A DNA stretch of 64,000 nucleotides from contig OZ007581.1 of assembly GCA_963931925.1 (NCBI GenBank), positions 28,488,624-28,552,623 on the forward strand, given 5' to 3'. Numbering within the stretch: the stretch's first letter is position 1; every line of letters starts with the position of its first letter. Source of the stretch: Onchidella celtica. Taxonomy: Eukaryota; Mollusca; Gastropoda; Systellommatophora; Onchidiidae. The notes beneath the pieces were generated by a model. The model had not been told where the DNA came from, did not search any database, and saw only the letters and a list, made by a program, of their open reading frames with translations. Positions 1 to 11,016 of the stretch are shown here, piece by piece. A program made the translations under genes and the position numbers.

Positions 1-1
1 A

Positions 2-170
2 TTATGTGTCAGAGTATCAGGCAGATTCGGTGTGTAAGTTGTACATATTATTAAAGAGGAAACAAATCGTTGCACTAAAAGCTACGATCACATGAAAACT
101 TCAATCCTCGATTTTCCAAAAGCTGACGGAAGGGAGTTAGAAACTTGTCATTCTAAGGGGATGAAATGTC
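2..170. repeat. Dispersed repeat shared with 60818-60985
   Basis: The block GTGTCAGAGTATCAGGCAG to the GAAGGGAGTTAGAAAC segment recurs with moderate divergence at the other end of the window (60818-60985). Its element type is not recognised. Confidence 0.6.
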
Positions 171-301
171 ACTCATCAAGACGAATTTGTTTGGGGACCT
201 GACAATATTTAACTGTTAATATTAAAATATGTCACGTGGCAACTGGATCCCTAAATATTCCAATTCGCGACATAACAAATGTCATGATCACATTAGGATC
301 A

Positions 302-1100
302 TGAATGCCGTGCTAGGTCACGACGTCAGTGAGTTAATTTTTACGATCTTGTTGATTATAACCAGCGTAATTTGTCCTTGAGCTGTTCTCGTGAACAGTT
401 TGTTTTGAAACACCTTTTTTCTGATAGATGGAGAGAAGGAGGGGCGAGACAGAATAAATGTATAGCTAGGAATGACAGAGCAGTTCTCGACCCCGTGATT
501 TTGATTAACATAGATAAGGGGCGAGTAAAGGTAGTTTATTTAGACGCTTAGTTGGCGTTCGGAAATTCGTGCATAAGAGTAGAAAGCACGGGGGTTGAAG
601 ATTTTAGTAGTTAATGTTTCGCATTTTAAATTGTCTAGGTAAAAATGACCTTGATTTGGCGCAAGGCCGTGACAAGCATAAATTAATATTGCAGGCTGAG
701 CTCCAGCGACTGCACCAATCAAATGTATGAATCTGGACGGAAGGTCGAGACATAGCTTTAGTATTTAAACCCGTGCAGAGCTTAGATAGAGGCCACATGT
801 AGACAATCCATTTACGAGGTGGACGGCGATAGTCCTCAGCCAGATGAGAGACATAGAGACGCAGTTGAGCAGTCCATATTGTGAGGAGTGTGATGTTTTA
901 AAGCTCCAGAGCCTGAGCTACTTGGTTTGATATGAACCCACAGCGTTTACATCCAGCGCTCTCACTCCCAGTGAGGGCCGCATGGTGAGAGTCCATACTA
1001 ATTTGTAATGATGAAAGTGAACCGTTCTACTTACTTTTGAAGACAGTTTCAGAGCTACCGCCAGACAACGCATGGTTGTACAAGCATTCTCCATGGCGTG
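302..1100 (+). mobile_element. Diverged LTR relic related to element A
   Basis: The plus strand from about 302 (ATGAATGCCGTGCTAGGTCA) follows the start of the element A LTR through CGTGAACAGTTTGTTTTGAA, the CTCGACCCCGTGATTT block and the pyrimidine/TATA-like region near 760. The part at 785-1080 is shared with the relic at 51220-51500 rather than with element A. No internal region or target duplication was found. Confidence 0.75.
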
Positions 1101-1954
1101 TCTAGAGGAAATGTCCATATCATAACATGTCTCATTGAATTAATAGAATTTAAACTGTTATATCCGTCGCCACGTGCGCGGATTCTATTTGGCATCTAAC
1201 TTATATGACCTGCAAGTAGTTAGAGTGAATAAGTTAGTCTTTATAGAAAGCTGTAGTTTCATTAGTTAGATTCAGTTGCCTTTGAATTGATATTTATATT
1301 TATAATTATATTTGTTACATTAATTCCTGTAATTAAACTGCCCTACAGTTCTGCTAAAAATCAAAGCAATTGATTTATTTAATTTTTAGAGTGCAAGTAT
1401 TTTTTTTGTGTGTTCGTCGATTGTGGGAGCGGACCTCGAAAGAGTGTCAGTCGAATTCTCCCCATCTAACCCACATCGCGACAACAAATATGGCCGTTTC
1501 AACTCCCTGCAAATATCTTTTATAATGCCACAGACCCTGTTGGCGCGTCCAAAACACTGGGTGTATTAGAAATGTTCTTGCATGGAGAAAATGGCATTAT
1601 TTTATTATGCAAAAAGATATGACATTTTCTATTGTCTTGTTTCTTCTTAGCACAAAATGACCATTATTGTGTCGACTTGCTTTTTCTAAACTCAAACTCA
1701 AACTTAAAGTGTTAACAGAAGAAAAAGAGAATACAGAAAATAATGAAAATAATGAAAGAGAGAATACAGAAAATAATGAAAATAATGAAAAACTACACGC
1801 CCACGGTCCACCGAATGACAGTTTAGTGACAAACCAGTGGGTCTCCACCCACATTGCGAGACACACTGCCGAAGCAGATCAGCTGGCCCGCCCTTCTGAC
1901 GGAGAACAATGCAGACATTAATTAAAATTATTAAGGCTAAAAATTGGCCCGTCG
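1101..1954. other. Non-coding stretch; one short direct duplication
   Basis: No gene recognised. A unit of about 39 bp (AAAGAGAATACAGAAAATAA and following bases) is duplicated at about 1724-1788. Confidence 0.5.
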
Positions 1955-2800
1955 ACTCAGGGAATGCGCAGATGTGAGTTTTTAAAGTTGAGTTTCGATG
2001 TGTAAATTGAGGCGTAGAACGAAATTTCCTGTCATACTTTTTAATTCTATTCGAAGAAAATGTGTCTTCTTATCTGCCTCAAAATGTCGGAACACTTTCT
2101 CCTGTACAATTCAGTTGTGACTCAAAAATCAACGAAAATATTAAAAACATAGTGACGTTCAAGACCTTTTGTAATATGCCTACGTACACCACTACGTCTT
2201 TCTATGTCTATGTATGATATGGTATTTTATAGAATTTAGCGTTGGGCGGTTAAAAAGCCTTTCATGACATTGCAGGCCTTACTTTCTTTATAATATGTTT
2301 GTAATTATTAGACTATAATGATAAGAATTATCATAGAGATTCACTGCAAACGGTATACACATGCTTTGTTCGTACAATTTTTCTGCAGTACATGAAACAT
2401 TTAGCCTCAATCGTGCCCCCTTCGTTCGTGGCATCATTACACTAAAGGAAGGAAGGCCTCCAGTGTATTAATCTAATCTTAAAATCCTTTTTAGCCACTT
2501 AGCCTTAAGTACTACAAAATGTCATATTATGCATAGGATTACGGGTCGTAAAGGTTTGCGTGGGCATATTTCGAAAGGTCTTGAAGTTCCCATATTTTCA
2601 ATGCTTTCGTTGATTTGAGTCATATTACTGAGTTGAACAGAAAAAAGTGTTCCCACTTTTTGAGCTGGGGAAAAAAAAAAGGGCATATTCTTCGAGTAGA
2701 AATAAAAAAAGTATGACAGGAAATTTCCTTCTGTGCCCCAGTTTACACTTTGACGATACAAACTCAACTTTCAAAAGTCACATCTGTGTATTCACCGAGG
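1955..2800. mobile_element. Foldback-like element with arms of about 265 bp
   Basis: The segment about 1955-2222 is the diverged reverse complement of about 2519-2800. Paired anchors include GGAAATTTCCTGTCATAC (minus strand of the right arm) with GAAATTTCCTGTCATAC (left arm) and CAAGACCTTT in both. The loop is about 300 bp and has no coding frame. Confidence 0.75.
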
Positions 2801-3083
2801 TAGCGGGCCAACTCGTATCTTTGAAAAGGAGGAACAGTGACATGTTTCCTCAACTGGAAAATCAGTGTGCAGAATGCGTCACAGGTTAAGCCAGGTGCGC
2901 CGTGATGAATAATTTTGATTGCGGGACTTAGTCATATCCCTTCCCCTTTACCATCGAGTCAAGGTACTTTCAATTTAATGTAGTCCAACATGGTTTGTTC
3001 AGGACAGTATGTGATATGGGCAATATTTCCAGGAACTGTATACCTTCGATTTTTGCAAGGGAAAATGCTTTATTCAAGGCTGT

Positions 3084-3359
3084 TGTTATAAGTACGTACG
3101 CACCCCAATCGTTTTGAGCTAGGGGCGGATACGTATACGTACCTATCCCTAACCCCTCAATCATGAATCTTATCGAATGCCTAACCCCGCCCTCTTTTAA
3201 CAAAAAACAGGAGGAAAACGAAAAAAAAATCTAAAAGAATAATTAAATAAGGCTGTTGTTAGGAGTATTTCGGGAGGAGCTCTATAGCTCTTGAGTCATA
3301 AAAGGCTTTAAAATACGTAGCCCTAGTGCAGAAACTTGGGGTACGATCGTACTTGTAAC
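3084..3359 (+). mobile_element. MITE family 1, copy 1
   Basis: A 276-bp element with imperfect inverted ends GTTATAAGTACGTACG and GTTACAAGTACGATCG (reverse complement of the right end), each followed by CCCCAA. Internal landmarks are CCCTAACCC and an AAAACAGGAGG block. Three further copies occur in the window. Confidence 0.75.
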
Positions 3360-3472
3360 CACATTCTTTGTTCAAAGTCTTTAGTGGTTATATGTGTTTC
3401 TAATAGGAAATTATACTTATGTATTGTTTTTTTTCTGACAAGGAACTGGAAACTGACTTGCAAAATGAGAGT

Positions 3473-3597
3473 CTAGATTTATCCCAATGGATGGATGGAT
3501 GGATTGACGGACGGACGGACAGACAGACAGACAGATAGACAGACAGACAGACAGATAGACAGACAGACAGACAGATAGGTAGATAGACAGAAAATTT
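3473..3597 (-). repeat. GGAT/GACA microsatellite
   Basis: A tetranucleotide tract (GGAT then GACA with GATA interruptions) 30 bases upstream of the paralogue A exon. Open frames across it are repeat artefacts. Confidence 0.9.
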
Positions 3598-3627
3598 GAT
3601 AATCACGTGACCTGTGACCCACCCCAG

Positions 3628-3797
3628 GCACGAATCTCTCTGGCTGCTCCTTCTCCCTGGGTAACGGTCGCCACAACATCACAATTCCGAACTCGGACGT
3701 CAGATTCGCAGCATATGGGCAGGGTACCATGAACCATTCCACAGAGTACTGCCACTCCCTAGGAGCTGAGCAAGGCCGGCCTTCTTCTGGAAGTACA
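3628..3797 (+). CDS. Paralogue A, penultimate recognised exon (partial gene)
   Basis: The exon begins after acccaccccag (phase 1) and ends at GTGAGT (phase 0), 56 codons. It encodes TNLSGCSFSLGNGRHN, DVRFAAYGQGTMN and EYCHSLGAEQG. It is homologous to exon 16 of the downstream gene in residues, position and both phases. It belongs to a tandem copy whose upstream exons lie before or within the TE-rich start of the window; I could not identify others with confidence. Confidence 0.75.
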
Positions 3798-3830
3798 GTG
3801 AGTACTTCACATTTAATTCATGAATGAATA

Positions 3831-4013
3831 AAACTGTGTTTTCATTATGTACGGAAACGGAAACGGCAAAAATCCATTCAAATAGTAAAAAGAAAGAAAG
3901 TTTTTATGTGTACCGAAACAAGAACGGAGTCGACGTGCAGACAAGTCAAAATTTTATTTCCGCACATCGTTGACTTTGCCATTTCCGTTTCCGTACAAAT
4001 GAAAACACAGCTT
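3831..4013. mobile_element. MITE family 2, copy 1
   Basis: Ends AACTGTGTTTTCAT and ATGAAAACACAGCTT are inverted, followed inside by GTACGGAAACGGAAACGG and its complement. About 183 bp. Confidence 0.78.
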
Positions 4014-4976
4014 AAATCATAGTTTTAGGTGAATAGACTCTTGTCAAATTGGGATTCATTATAGTGTCAATTTTTATTTTGTCTCAACACCTGTTTATTT
4101 TTCTATGATAATTCCCCCTGCATTTCAATTCAAACATTTCTTTAATAATTTATTATACAACAACAACAACAACAACAAAATGTCCAGTAATTTGGAATTG
4201 GGGTTAATTTTTAAACAATACAGTAAGATAATTGAAAGCTGCAACCATGATTAGTCTTAATAAAAAGTTACTGCAGCACCTGAACAAATCTTTACCCCAA
4301 AAAGTGATTCAAGAAATTCTGATCTTTCTTACATTAACGTTGTGTGGTCACAAAGTTGTTCAGTTCAAGGACTTTTTAAAGCATGAAATAATAGAGGTTG
4401 ATGAAAGAAGTTAAAAGAGACCGAGGCCATAGTTCTTCCCTTGTGATACCGGCTTCGTCACGTCTGTCCCCATTTTGAGTAGAAGAAAATAAGATTTTTG
4501 GGAAACCCCAGTTAGTTGAATGTAGGTCAGCTATCAAATAGTCTGGTGAGTGGAGAAGGTGAGGCAAAGAACTGGCCATGAGTAAAGTTCGGACTACTCA
4601 TATCAACTGACTAGTACGAAATGCAATGTTTGTCTCACTTAAGAGCAGGGTTAAGGTCACAGAGTTTGGGAATTTTTGGTAAAAGTTGGTGAAGTCTATC
4701 GTTTTCTTGTTTTATGAAGACACTATCGAAAGTGTGAGTACGCGTTGTATTACAGCATGGGGAGGCCATGCCGTGCCAGAGAAACTGACAAGAACAAATT
4801 TACTAACACAGTCATCAAAAAGACATGCAATATGACAGTCATGTCATTTTGTACTTCCAACCATCTGTACTCAGATGCTTATGTAAAGAAATTCATATCC
4901 ATCTTAAATGAAAGTAATTTTTCTTGTTTCTGTTTTGTTTTTGAAGAATATTTTTTTTTTATCTCTTCATTACCAG
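4014..4976. other. Presumed last intron of paralogue A
   Basis: Between the two paralogue A exons. It has a (CAA)n run at about 4160-4178 and no other recognised feature; a short exon equivalent to exon 17 of the downstream gene was not identified. Confidence 0.5.
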
Positions 4977-5456
4977 ACATTCGATGCAGACTCGTACGTC
5001 AAGACATCCATGTGTCCAGAGATCCCCCAGCCAGCTTCTACCTCAACATCGCCTGCGCCTACCCAAACGCCAACTACAACCAACGTCCCACACACCAGCT
5101 CATCTACCGTCCAAAACACATCCATTCTGACCACTCAGACTTCGAGTAGACCTGCAGTCAGCAGTACCTCTAACTCCGTCCCCTGGACACCGCCCACTCG
5201 TGCTGTCGTCAATCTCAGCCAATCACAAATCAACCTTCTGACAAGACGAATCAAGAAGAAGTTGAAAGTCGAAGTCAAGACCACTTCATCATATATCCGC
5301 TCAAAAACATCGGCTAAAGACGAAAGAGTGTCATCTCAAACGATTGGCTATTTAGGCATAATCTTATTATCGTGTTGGGCTGTGTTTCTTTCACTCTCAG
5401 ATATCCTGGCTCTCTTCCTTTACATCCATCAACGGTCCACTGTGAAGCCAGCTTGA
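4977..5456 (+). CDS. Paralogue A, terminal exon: Thr/Ser/Pro stalk, TM helix, C-terminus
   Basis: The acceptor is tcattaccag, phase 0, ending at TGA (159 codons plus stop). The exon encodes a long mucin-like stalk (repeated S, T, P, such as STSPAPTQTPTTTNVP), a basic segment RRIKKKLKVEV, then KTSAKDERVSSQTIGYLG and a hydrophobic span IILLSCWAVFLSLSDILALF. The final block aligns with the last exon of the downstream gene (TRVSSATIGLLG, then LSDF). The stalk is much longer here (about 90 residues against about 30), a visible family difference. The gene is incomplete in this window. Confidence 0.82.
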   Translation, partial: TFDADSYVKTSMCPEIPQPASTSTSPAPTQTPTTTNVPHTSSSTVQNTSILTTQTSSRPAVSSTSNSVPWTPPTRAVVNLSQSQINLLTRRIKKKLKVEVKTTSSYIRSKTSAKDERVSSQTIGYLGIILLSCWAVFLSLSDILALFLYIHQRSTVKPA

Positions 5457-6285
5457 TTGTTTCTTCAACGTTTGAGACTATAATGAGATCAACACACACA
5501 CACACAAAGAAGGAGTTCCTTTGGAAGCAGACAGCAAAGCCATTTCTCCCCCCCCCCCAGCCCCCCCCCCCCCAAAAGACAACAACAACAACAAAATCCC
5601 TCCACGAAGCAGGGATAAAACCAGGAAACATTTCGATCCAGAACTAGTAGGGGTGACAACCAATTAGAAAAACAAACAAATCAAACTTATCTTACCGCCC
5701 CTGTCACAGGATAGGAAATGAAACAAAAACTGGAAGCATTTCCCTATAGGTCTAAGGTAGTTAATATCTCCTTACTCTGTTTCTCTCAACCTCTGCTTTA
5801 GCGCCAGCCCAAAGAAAAAAACAAAAGTAAAAAAAGAAGAACGCCCCCCCCCCCCGATAAGGAGTCCTTTTAAGGACTTAGAAATAAGGCCAAGACGAGG
5901 ACAAAAAGAAAAAAAGACAATCCACCAGAGGAGATCTTTTGAGGGCCAGGAAAGAACGAAGGAAAGAAGGCCAAGACAAGGACAAGAAAAGACAACGGGA
6001 GCCCTTATGAGGCTAAGAAAGAAAGAAGACAATAGCGAGGACAAGAAAAGTCAATCCATTAGGGAGCCCTTTTGAGGGCTAGGAAAGCAAAGATGGCAAC
6101 AGAAACATCAACAACCAAAACAAGAACCAGAAGAATGGAAACAAGAAAAAGAAAAGTGCAAATGTCAAAGGCAGAGTATTCTGAAAATAAAGACCTCAAC
6201 ACTCAAGGAAAGCTCAAAGACGCAATTTTAGGGGTAGGGGTGGCAGAATGCCCTGTTCATCACCTAAATATCCGTCTAGGGGACT
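5457..6285. other. 3' flank of paralogue A
   Basis: Presumed 3' untranslated region and intergenic DNA. A (CA)n run, C runs at 5548-5573 and 5846-5857, and purine-rich sequence. No gene recognised. Confidence 0.5.
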
Positions 6286-6475
6286 AAAGCTGTGTTTTCA
6301 TGTGTGCAGAAACGGAAACAGCTACAGAAACGTCAAAAACCCTAGAAGTGATGAAATAGAATGCTTTCATGTGTAGGGAAACCCCGGTTTCGTAAACATG
6401 GACTTTCTTTGTTCCACTTGATGGATTTTTGAAGGTTTAGTTTCCGTTTGCGTACAGATGTAAACCCAGCTTTAG
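6286..6475. mobile_element. MITE family 2, copy 2
   Basis: Ends CTAAAGCTGTGTTTTCATG and ATGTAAACCCAGCTTTAG. Same inner GAAACGGAAAC and TTTCCGTTTGCGTAC blocks as copy 1. Confidence 0.78.
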
Positions 6476-6846
6476 TCCTCCTAGACAGATATTTTGGTGA
6501 TTAATATTCAAAATATGAGAAAGGTGCCATACTGCAGATGTGAACAACTTACTTGTACTCCTTCCAAAACAACAACAACAAAAAAAGTTGGCTGAACTTT
6601 GCGGGGGAAAGAGGCTACCTTCAGAATACTGTGAATGCTACATGACATCCACGACAAACCTAGAATAAGGCGGAGATTTCCGCTTTTCCAAAGACAACAT
6701 GTTCCACAGTCACCGAACAAACTGCCCAGTGCACACACTGTTGCAGCTTTCATCTCCGGACGTACGTCTTAGCCTGATGTCTCACTGACTTAAGTCTGTA
6801 TTGTGTCTAAACAATCTGTGCCCGACGTCACCCTTTCTGTGACGAA

Positions 6847-6972
6847 ATATTATAAAACTGGGGGATCGCAGCAAGCCTAGACTATTGGCGATGTCAAATT
6901 TGGCAAAAAGAAAAAGTTGTATGGAGCAAAGCCTCGCGAAAGAAATAATACAACTTTTTCTTTTTGCAAATT
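6847..6972. mobile_element. Hairpin element family, copy 1
   Basis: GGGGGATCGCAGCA and the arm GGCAAAAAGAAAAAGTTGTA pair with TACAACTTTTTCTTTTTGCA downstream. It is related to the insertion in exon 8 (39496-39717) and to fragments at 52112-52207 and 63691-63750. Confidence 0.65.
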
Positions 6973-7867
6973 GTTTTCTCCCTTACCGGCAGCTAACTCT
7001 AGACCGGTGTTTCTTGAGGTGGAGCATGGGCCCCGCCGGTGGTACGCGGCAATATTTTAGTTGGGCGTGGGATTTCAGAATGGGGCTTGGGGATGTTCTA
7101 TAGAAATCTTAATTTCTTAAAAGTAACTTATATTTAACTTTCGACGTATATGTCTTGTTTTAACATAACTGTATAGGTAAACTGTTGTTTGTTTATGTCG
7201 TACTGGTGGTTTCCTTGGTGATGTCGTATTAAAATATCGAAATTGATAGATGCACGACTATCTGAAATCAAGTTTTATTAAAACTTCTTTTGAATGTATA
7301 CGTAATGAATATGTAAATATCTTTTCAATCTTTTCGTATACTGTGTACTTCGCCCGATCATGGCGGAGTGCACATTTGTGTGTGTGTGTGTATGCATGGT
7401 TTGGGGGGGGGGGTGTCAAAATTGAAGTGGGGCATGGGACAAAAAAGGCTGAGAAACACTGTTCTAGGCAGTTTTGACCAGTACTGGATTTACCATTAGG
7501 ATTAAGCCAGGTAGGCTGAAGCCAAGGCCTCAAAATCTTAGGGGAGCCTCGCCGCCTCGGGCCAATCTACGAATTTTTTTTGTGACATGCACAGCCTTTT
7601 CTTACATACGATGTTACAATGCACAGCAGTTTCTGAACAAATCTTTTGTAATTTTCTTAGCTTATGTCCTTTCGAGTAGAAATTGCGAAGTGCGGAATTT
7701 TAAACACCTATCTCATATCAATCGCGTTACTCAAATCATTTAAAACACTTCCATCTTTCTTAAGGCGTGACGGTGGGGAATTGGGAGGGGCCTCAGAGCT
7801 AGAATAGCCTTGGGCCTCTCTTCATCTGAATTTCGCTGTGGTTTTGACATGCTCGTCAGCTGGCCTG

Positions 7868-8110
7868 TTTATAATAATAATAATAATAATAATACATAGC
7901 ATTTATATAGCCTTTCATCCAGTAAACAACCAGACTCTACGAGCTTTACAATATTTATATCATATAATCCCACAAATAATACACAGAATATACTCAGGTG
8001 AAAAAATGGAGATTCAGAGTGTAAAAAGATGACTCTTCAGCTGATGTTTAAAGGTCATGCAATTTTTAGACTCTCTCAAAGACAGAGGCGGAGAATTTAT
8101 AGGACCAATA
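7868..8110 (-). repeat. Retroposon 3' tail with (AAT)n
   Basis: An (AATAAT)n run followed by ATAGCATTTATATAGCCTTT, the reverse complement of the GCGCTATATAAATGC-(ATT)n tail style seen at 59560-59651. It is probably a LINE or SINE tail. Confidence 0.5.
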
Positions 8111-8292
8111 TGGCATAGCCCTAAACCACGTGCAGTGAACTTGTCCGAAAAAAAAAATGTCTTTTAATAAATTATTACGTGATTTTGTGTGAATGTACCA
8201 GGCGTGCACCGGCCTATTTTGGTCGCCGGTCTAGTTGGATTGTGGCGCCACCACCTTGAGTGTGATGAAACCAAAGAGAGTAGAAACGATAG

Positions 8293-8663
8293 GATGAGAC
8301 ACTCCCTTCTTTGCACCTCTAAAAAAATCGTGCACACAATTTGCGCGCTGATCGGGAGCTGGGCCATTGGCGCATAGCATGAAAAGAATGCTTGATATAA
8401 TAATAAATTTATGATGCGAATTTGTGACAGTGCTACTATGACTGGAAAAAAAATAGCCAGAGTTTTTCTTACAGCCACTGAAGTTAAAATTACAAATTAA
8501 GTGACCTCAATCAAGGTCTATAGCAATAGTTGAATAGTGAACAAAATTCTATATTTTCCCCTATTTGGCTTTGTAAAATACGGCACTATTCATGACCTCC
8601 GCGCATTCACCACTAGGTGGCGGTACGAAATCTGTGTACGCTAAACGCGCTTGCTGTCTCATC
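8293..8663 (+). mobile_element. MITE family 3, copy 1, with a CTCF-like motif
   Basis: A 371-bp element with ends GATGAGACA and TGTCTCATC. Landmarks are AAAAAAATCGTGCACAC, GCATAGCATGAAAAGAATGC and TTTGGCTTTGTAAAATACGG. It contains CCACTAGGTGGCGG at 8610-8623. Confidence 0.8.
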
Positions 8664-9120
8664 TTATTATGTCTAATATTTTTGATGTAACCTCGTGTCC
8701 CAGCCGACTTGCTGAATCTCGCCAACAACCAAGTGTCGTGACGTCACCATCTAACTACTCGTCCAATCAAAATCGGCTAATGTGTGCCTGAGTTGGAAGT
8801 ACTCTTGATTTGTAGGGGGTGAAGTAAAAAAAAATACTGCAAGGACCTGAACTACTTTTATTAGCAAAATTACGAAACAATAAAATAATTTAAAACAAAA
8901 TGATAAAAAAAAACCAACAACCACTACGTGACGTATTACTGGTTTCTCTTTGTTTCTAACCACTGAAAACAATTGAGAATTGAACAAGTACTATATTGTA
9001 GATGGTCCCCCCCGGAACAAATGCTATGAAGTAGTTGTTCACCCCGGAAAAGTATTATATTGTAGACGGTCCCCCAGAACAAATACTTCGTAGTAAAAAG
9101 TCCCCCCTTTATTTTACTAT

Positions 9121-9468
9121 GAGAAGAAAAACCTCATCAAAAACAACAGACGGCAGCAAATAAACCAACAGGATAAATATCATCTCCTGAACAGAGAGGA
9201 TCAAGTACTATTGTTCAGACTAAGAACTGGTCACAATAGGCTCCACCACCACATGTTCACCAAGTTCAAAATAGGAACATCTGCCATATGCGAGTGCAGC
9301 CAGTCTCCTCAAAACACGGAGCATATATTGCAGAACTGCACACTCCTCTCAGCACTGCGAGAAACATATTGGCCCCAACCCACCGACCTGAATATCAAAC
9401 TCTATGGTGCTCTGCCAGAACTGCAGAAAACCGTACATTTTATTAAAAGAACAAATCTGCAGATTTAG
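9121..9468 (+). pseudogene. LINE ORF2 C-terminal fragment
   Basis: An open frame encoding NREDQVLLFRLRTGHNRLHH, then CECSQSPQNTEHILQNC and KLYGALPELQKTV, ending in TAG. The RLRTGHNRL and C-x-C-x7-H-x4-C zinc-knuckle elements are typical of the C-terminus of non-LTR retrotransposon polyproteins. No RT or endonuclease is present, so it is a 5'-truncated copy. Confidence 0.8.
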
Positions 9469-9831
9469 ATTGGTGAACGAAAGAAGAAGAAGATTTTACC
9501 AGAAAATGAAGATTCTCGACAATTTGTAACAATTACTGTAGGAAAGAAATTCTGGCCCCGTGAATATTCCTTTAAAATCTGTAAATTAACTATTACCATT
9601 GCATGTAGTTAGGTTCGATACTTTTATGCTTATCAGTAAATAGGACTGCCAGTCTTGACAGTATTGATGCTGTTGCTAATTTCGTCGTTTCCGAACAGAA
9701 GAATAAAACCGAACATGTTTTCATTCTTCAGACATAGTTTCGTACTACCCTTCTCTCCTCTGACAGCAATGACAAGACAACGATAACAACGAAAACCGCA
9801 AGTAATACTACTTCTACAACAGTTTTCCCTC

Positions 9832-9913
9832 TCTCTCTCTCTCACTCTCTCTCTCTCTGTCTCTCTCTCTCTCACTCTGTTTCTCTCTCTCTCTCTCTCT
9901 CTCTCACTCTGTT

Positions 9914-9946
<33 letters not shown>

Positions 9947-9960
9947 TTCTCTCTCTCTCT
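9832..9960. repeat. (TC)n microsatellite
   Basis: CT dinucleotide tract with occasional TTT and CACT interruptions. Confidence 0.95.
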
Positions 9961-11011
9961 TACATGTATTTACTGTTTAAGTCAATAATTTACATTAAAA
10001 AGAAATACCGATGGTTAATGACTTTGGTTTTACGAACTTTATACAAAAACCAAATGCCATACGTTTCAAACGCTCGGCTGACACGAGTTAAAATTAGGCA
10101 GCTGGACTATTCCCATCGACTAGGGGTGGTGTGTTAGCAAATAGCGATTTATTTGCAAAACTTGAAAATTGTACCCCTTCATCAAACATGTGTTAAAACT
10201 GAAATGGATTCGTCCTGTTTACCGGTATAGAAACTCAAATTTTGTGAGTGATCTCAATGATCTGATCAGTGTCTGATTTACGCTACCAAGTATTTCTTTG
10301 ATTCCAGCATCTTACAGGGGCATGGCTAAGAATGAGTCTAGCCTCATTTTTACACTGTTGTATTTCCACTGAAAGTCACATCTTTTGCTCGAATACGAAA
10401 TGGAAAAGTGTGTCTTTCAAAAATACTTGTCGATTTGATCTGTACGATGTCAGGATCCATGGCAGCGAGGTGTCATAATAATTTGATTCGCCACTCTGGC
10501 TGCTGATAACAGAGAAAACCAGATAAATGTAAGTGAAACCTCAAGAATCCTGGAAACCGTTGCACGCACAACAAAAGCAAAAGGAGCTTTTCGACTGCAG
10601 ACATCCCGTGCCAGTATACGCGGTTGAAGACAAAATCATGTATGAAAATTGTAGTCAAAACTCCACTTATTTCAATGTTGTATTGGTCAGGACTGTGGAG
10701 CGCGTGTGTGTTGTTGTTGTTGTTTGGGTGGGTGTTGGTGGGGTGGGGGTGGGGGTGGGGGAGGGGAATTGACCTCTGAGAACACTTTAAAAGATAAGTT
10801 ATTTCCTACGGGAACATGACTTCAGCTCCAATTCAAATCTTTTACCTTTTATAATTATTTGTTTTCGTGTTTGCTGAGTGGCACGGCGTGACGAAGTATC
10901 TGGTCCCCCATAGCAAACATTCCCCCGGAACGAGTACTTCATAGTTCACGCTTTGTGGCAACTGTGAGTGTGAAGTATTTGTTCCCCCATTGCAGATGGG
11001 CTGGTGTAATG
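9961..11011. other. Intergenic stretch with a G-rich tract
   Basis: No gene recognised. At 10724-10768 the plus strand is G-rich (GGGTGGG, then GGGGTGGGGGTGGGGG), a strong G-quadruplex candidate. At about 10890-10995 a short repeat containing GAAGTATTTGTTCCCCC recurs near 9000-9110 and 21690-21745. Confidence 0.5.
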
Positions 11012-11016
11012 ATCAC

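Noticed and set aside
2793-2889. Possible further exon of paralogue A ending CAECVTG before a GTTAAG donor
   Set aside because: The phase fits exon 15 of the other gene, but residue similarity is too weak and the 5' part overlaps the foldback element.
3120-3190. Telomere-like CCCTAACCC strings in MITE family 1
   Set aside because: Only isolated one- or two-unit matches inside a dispersed element, with no array.
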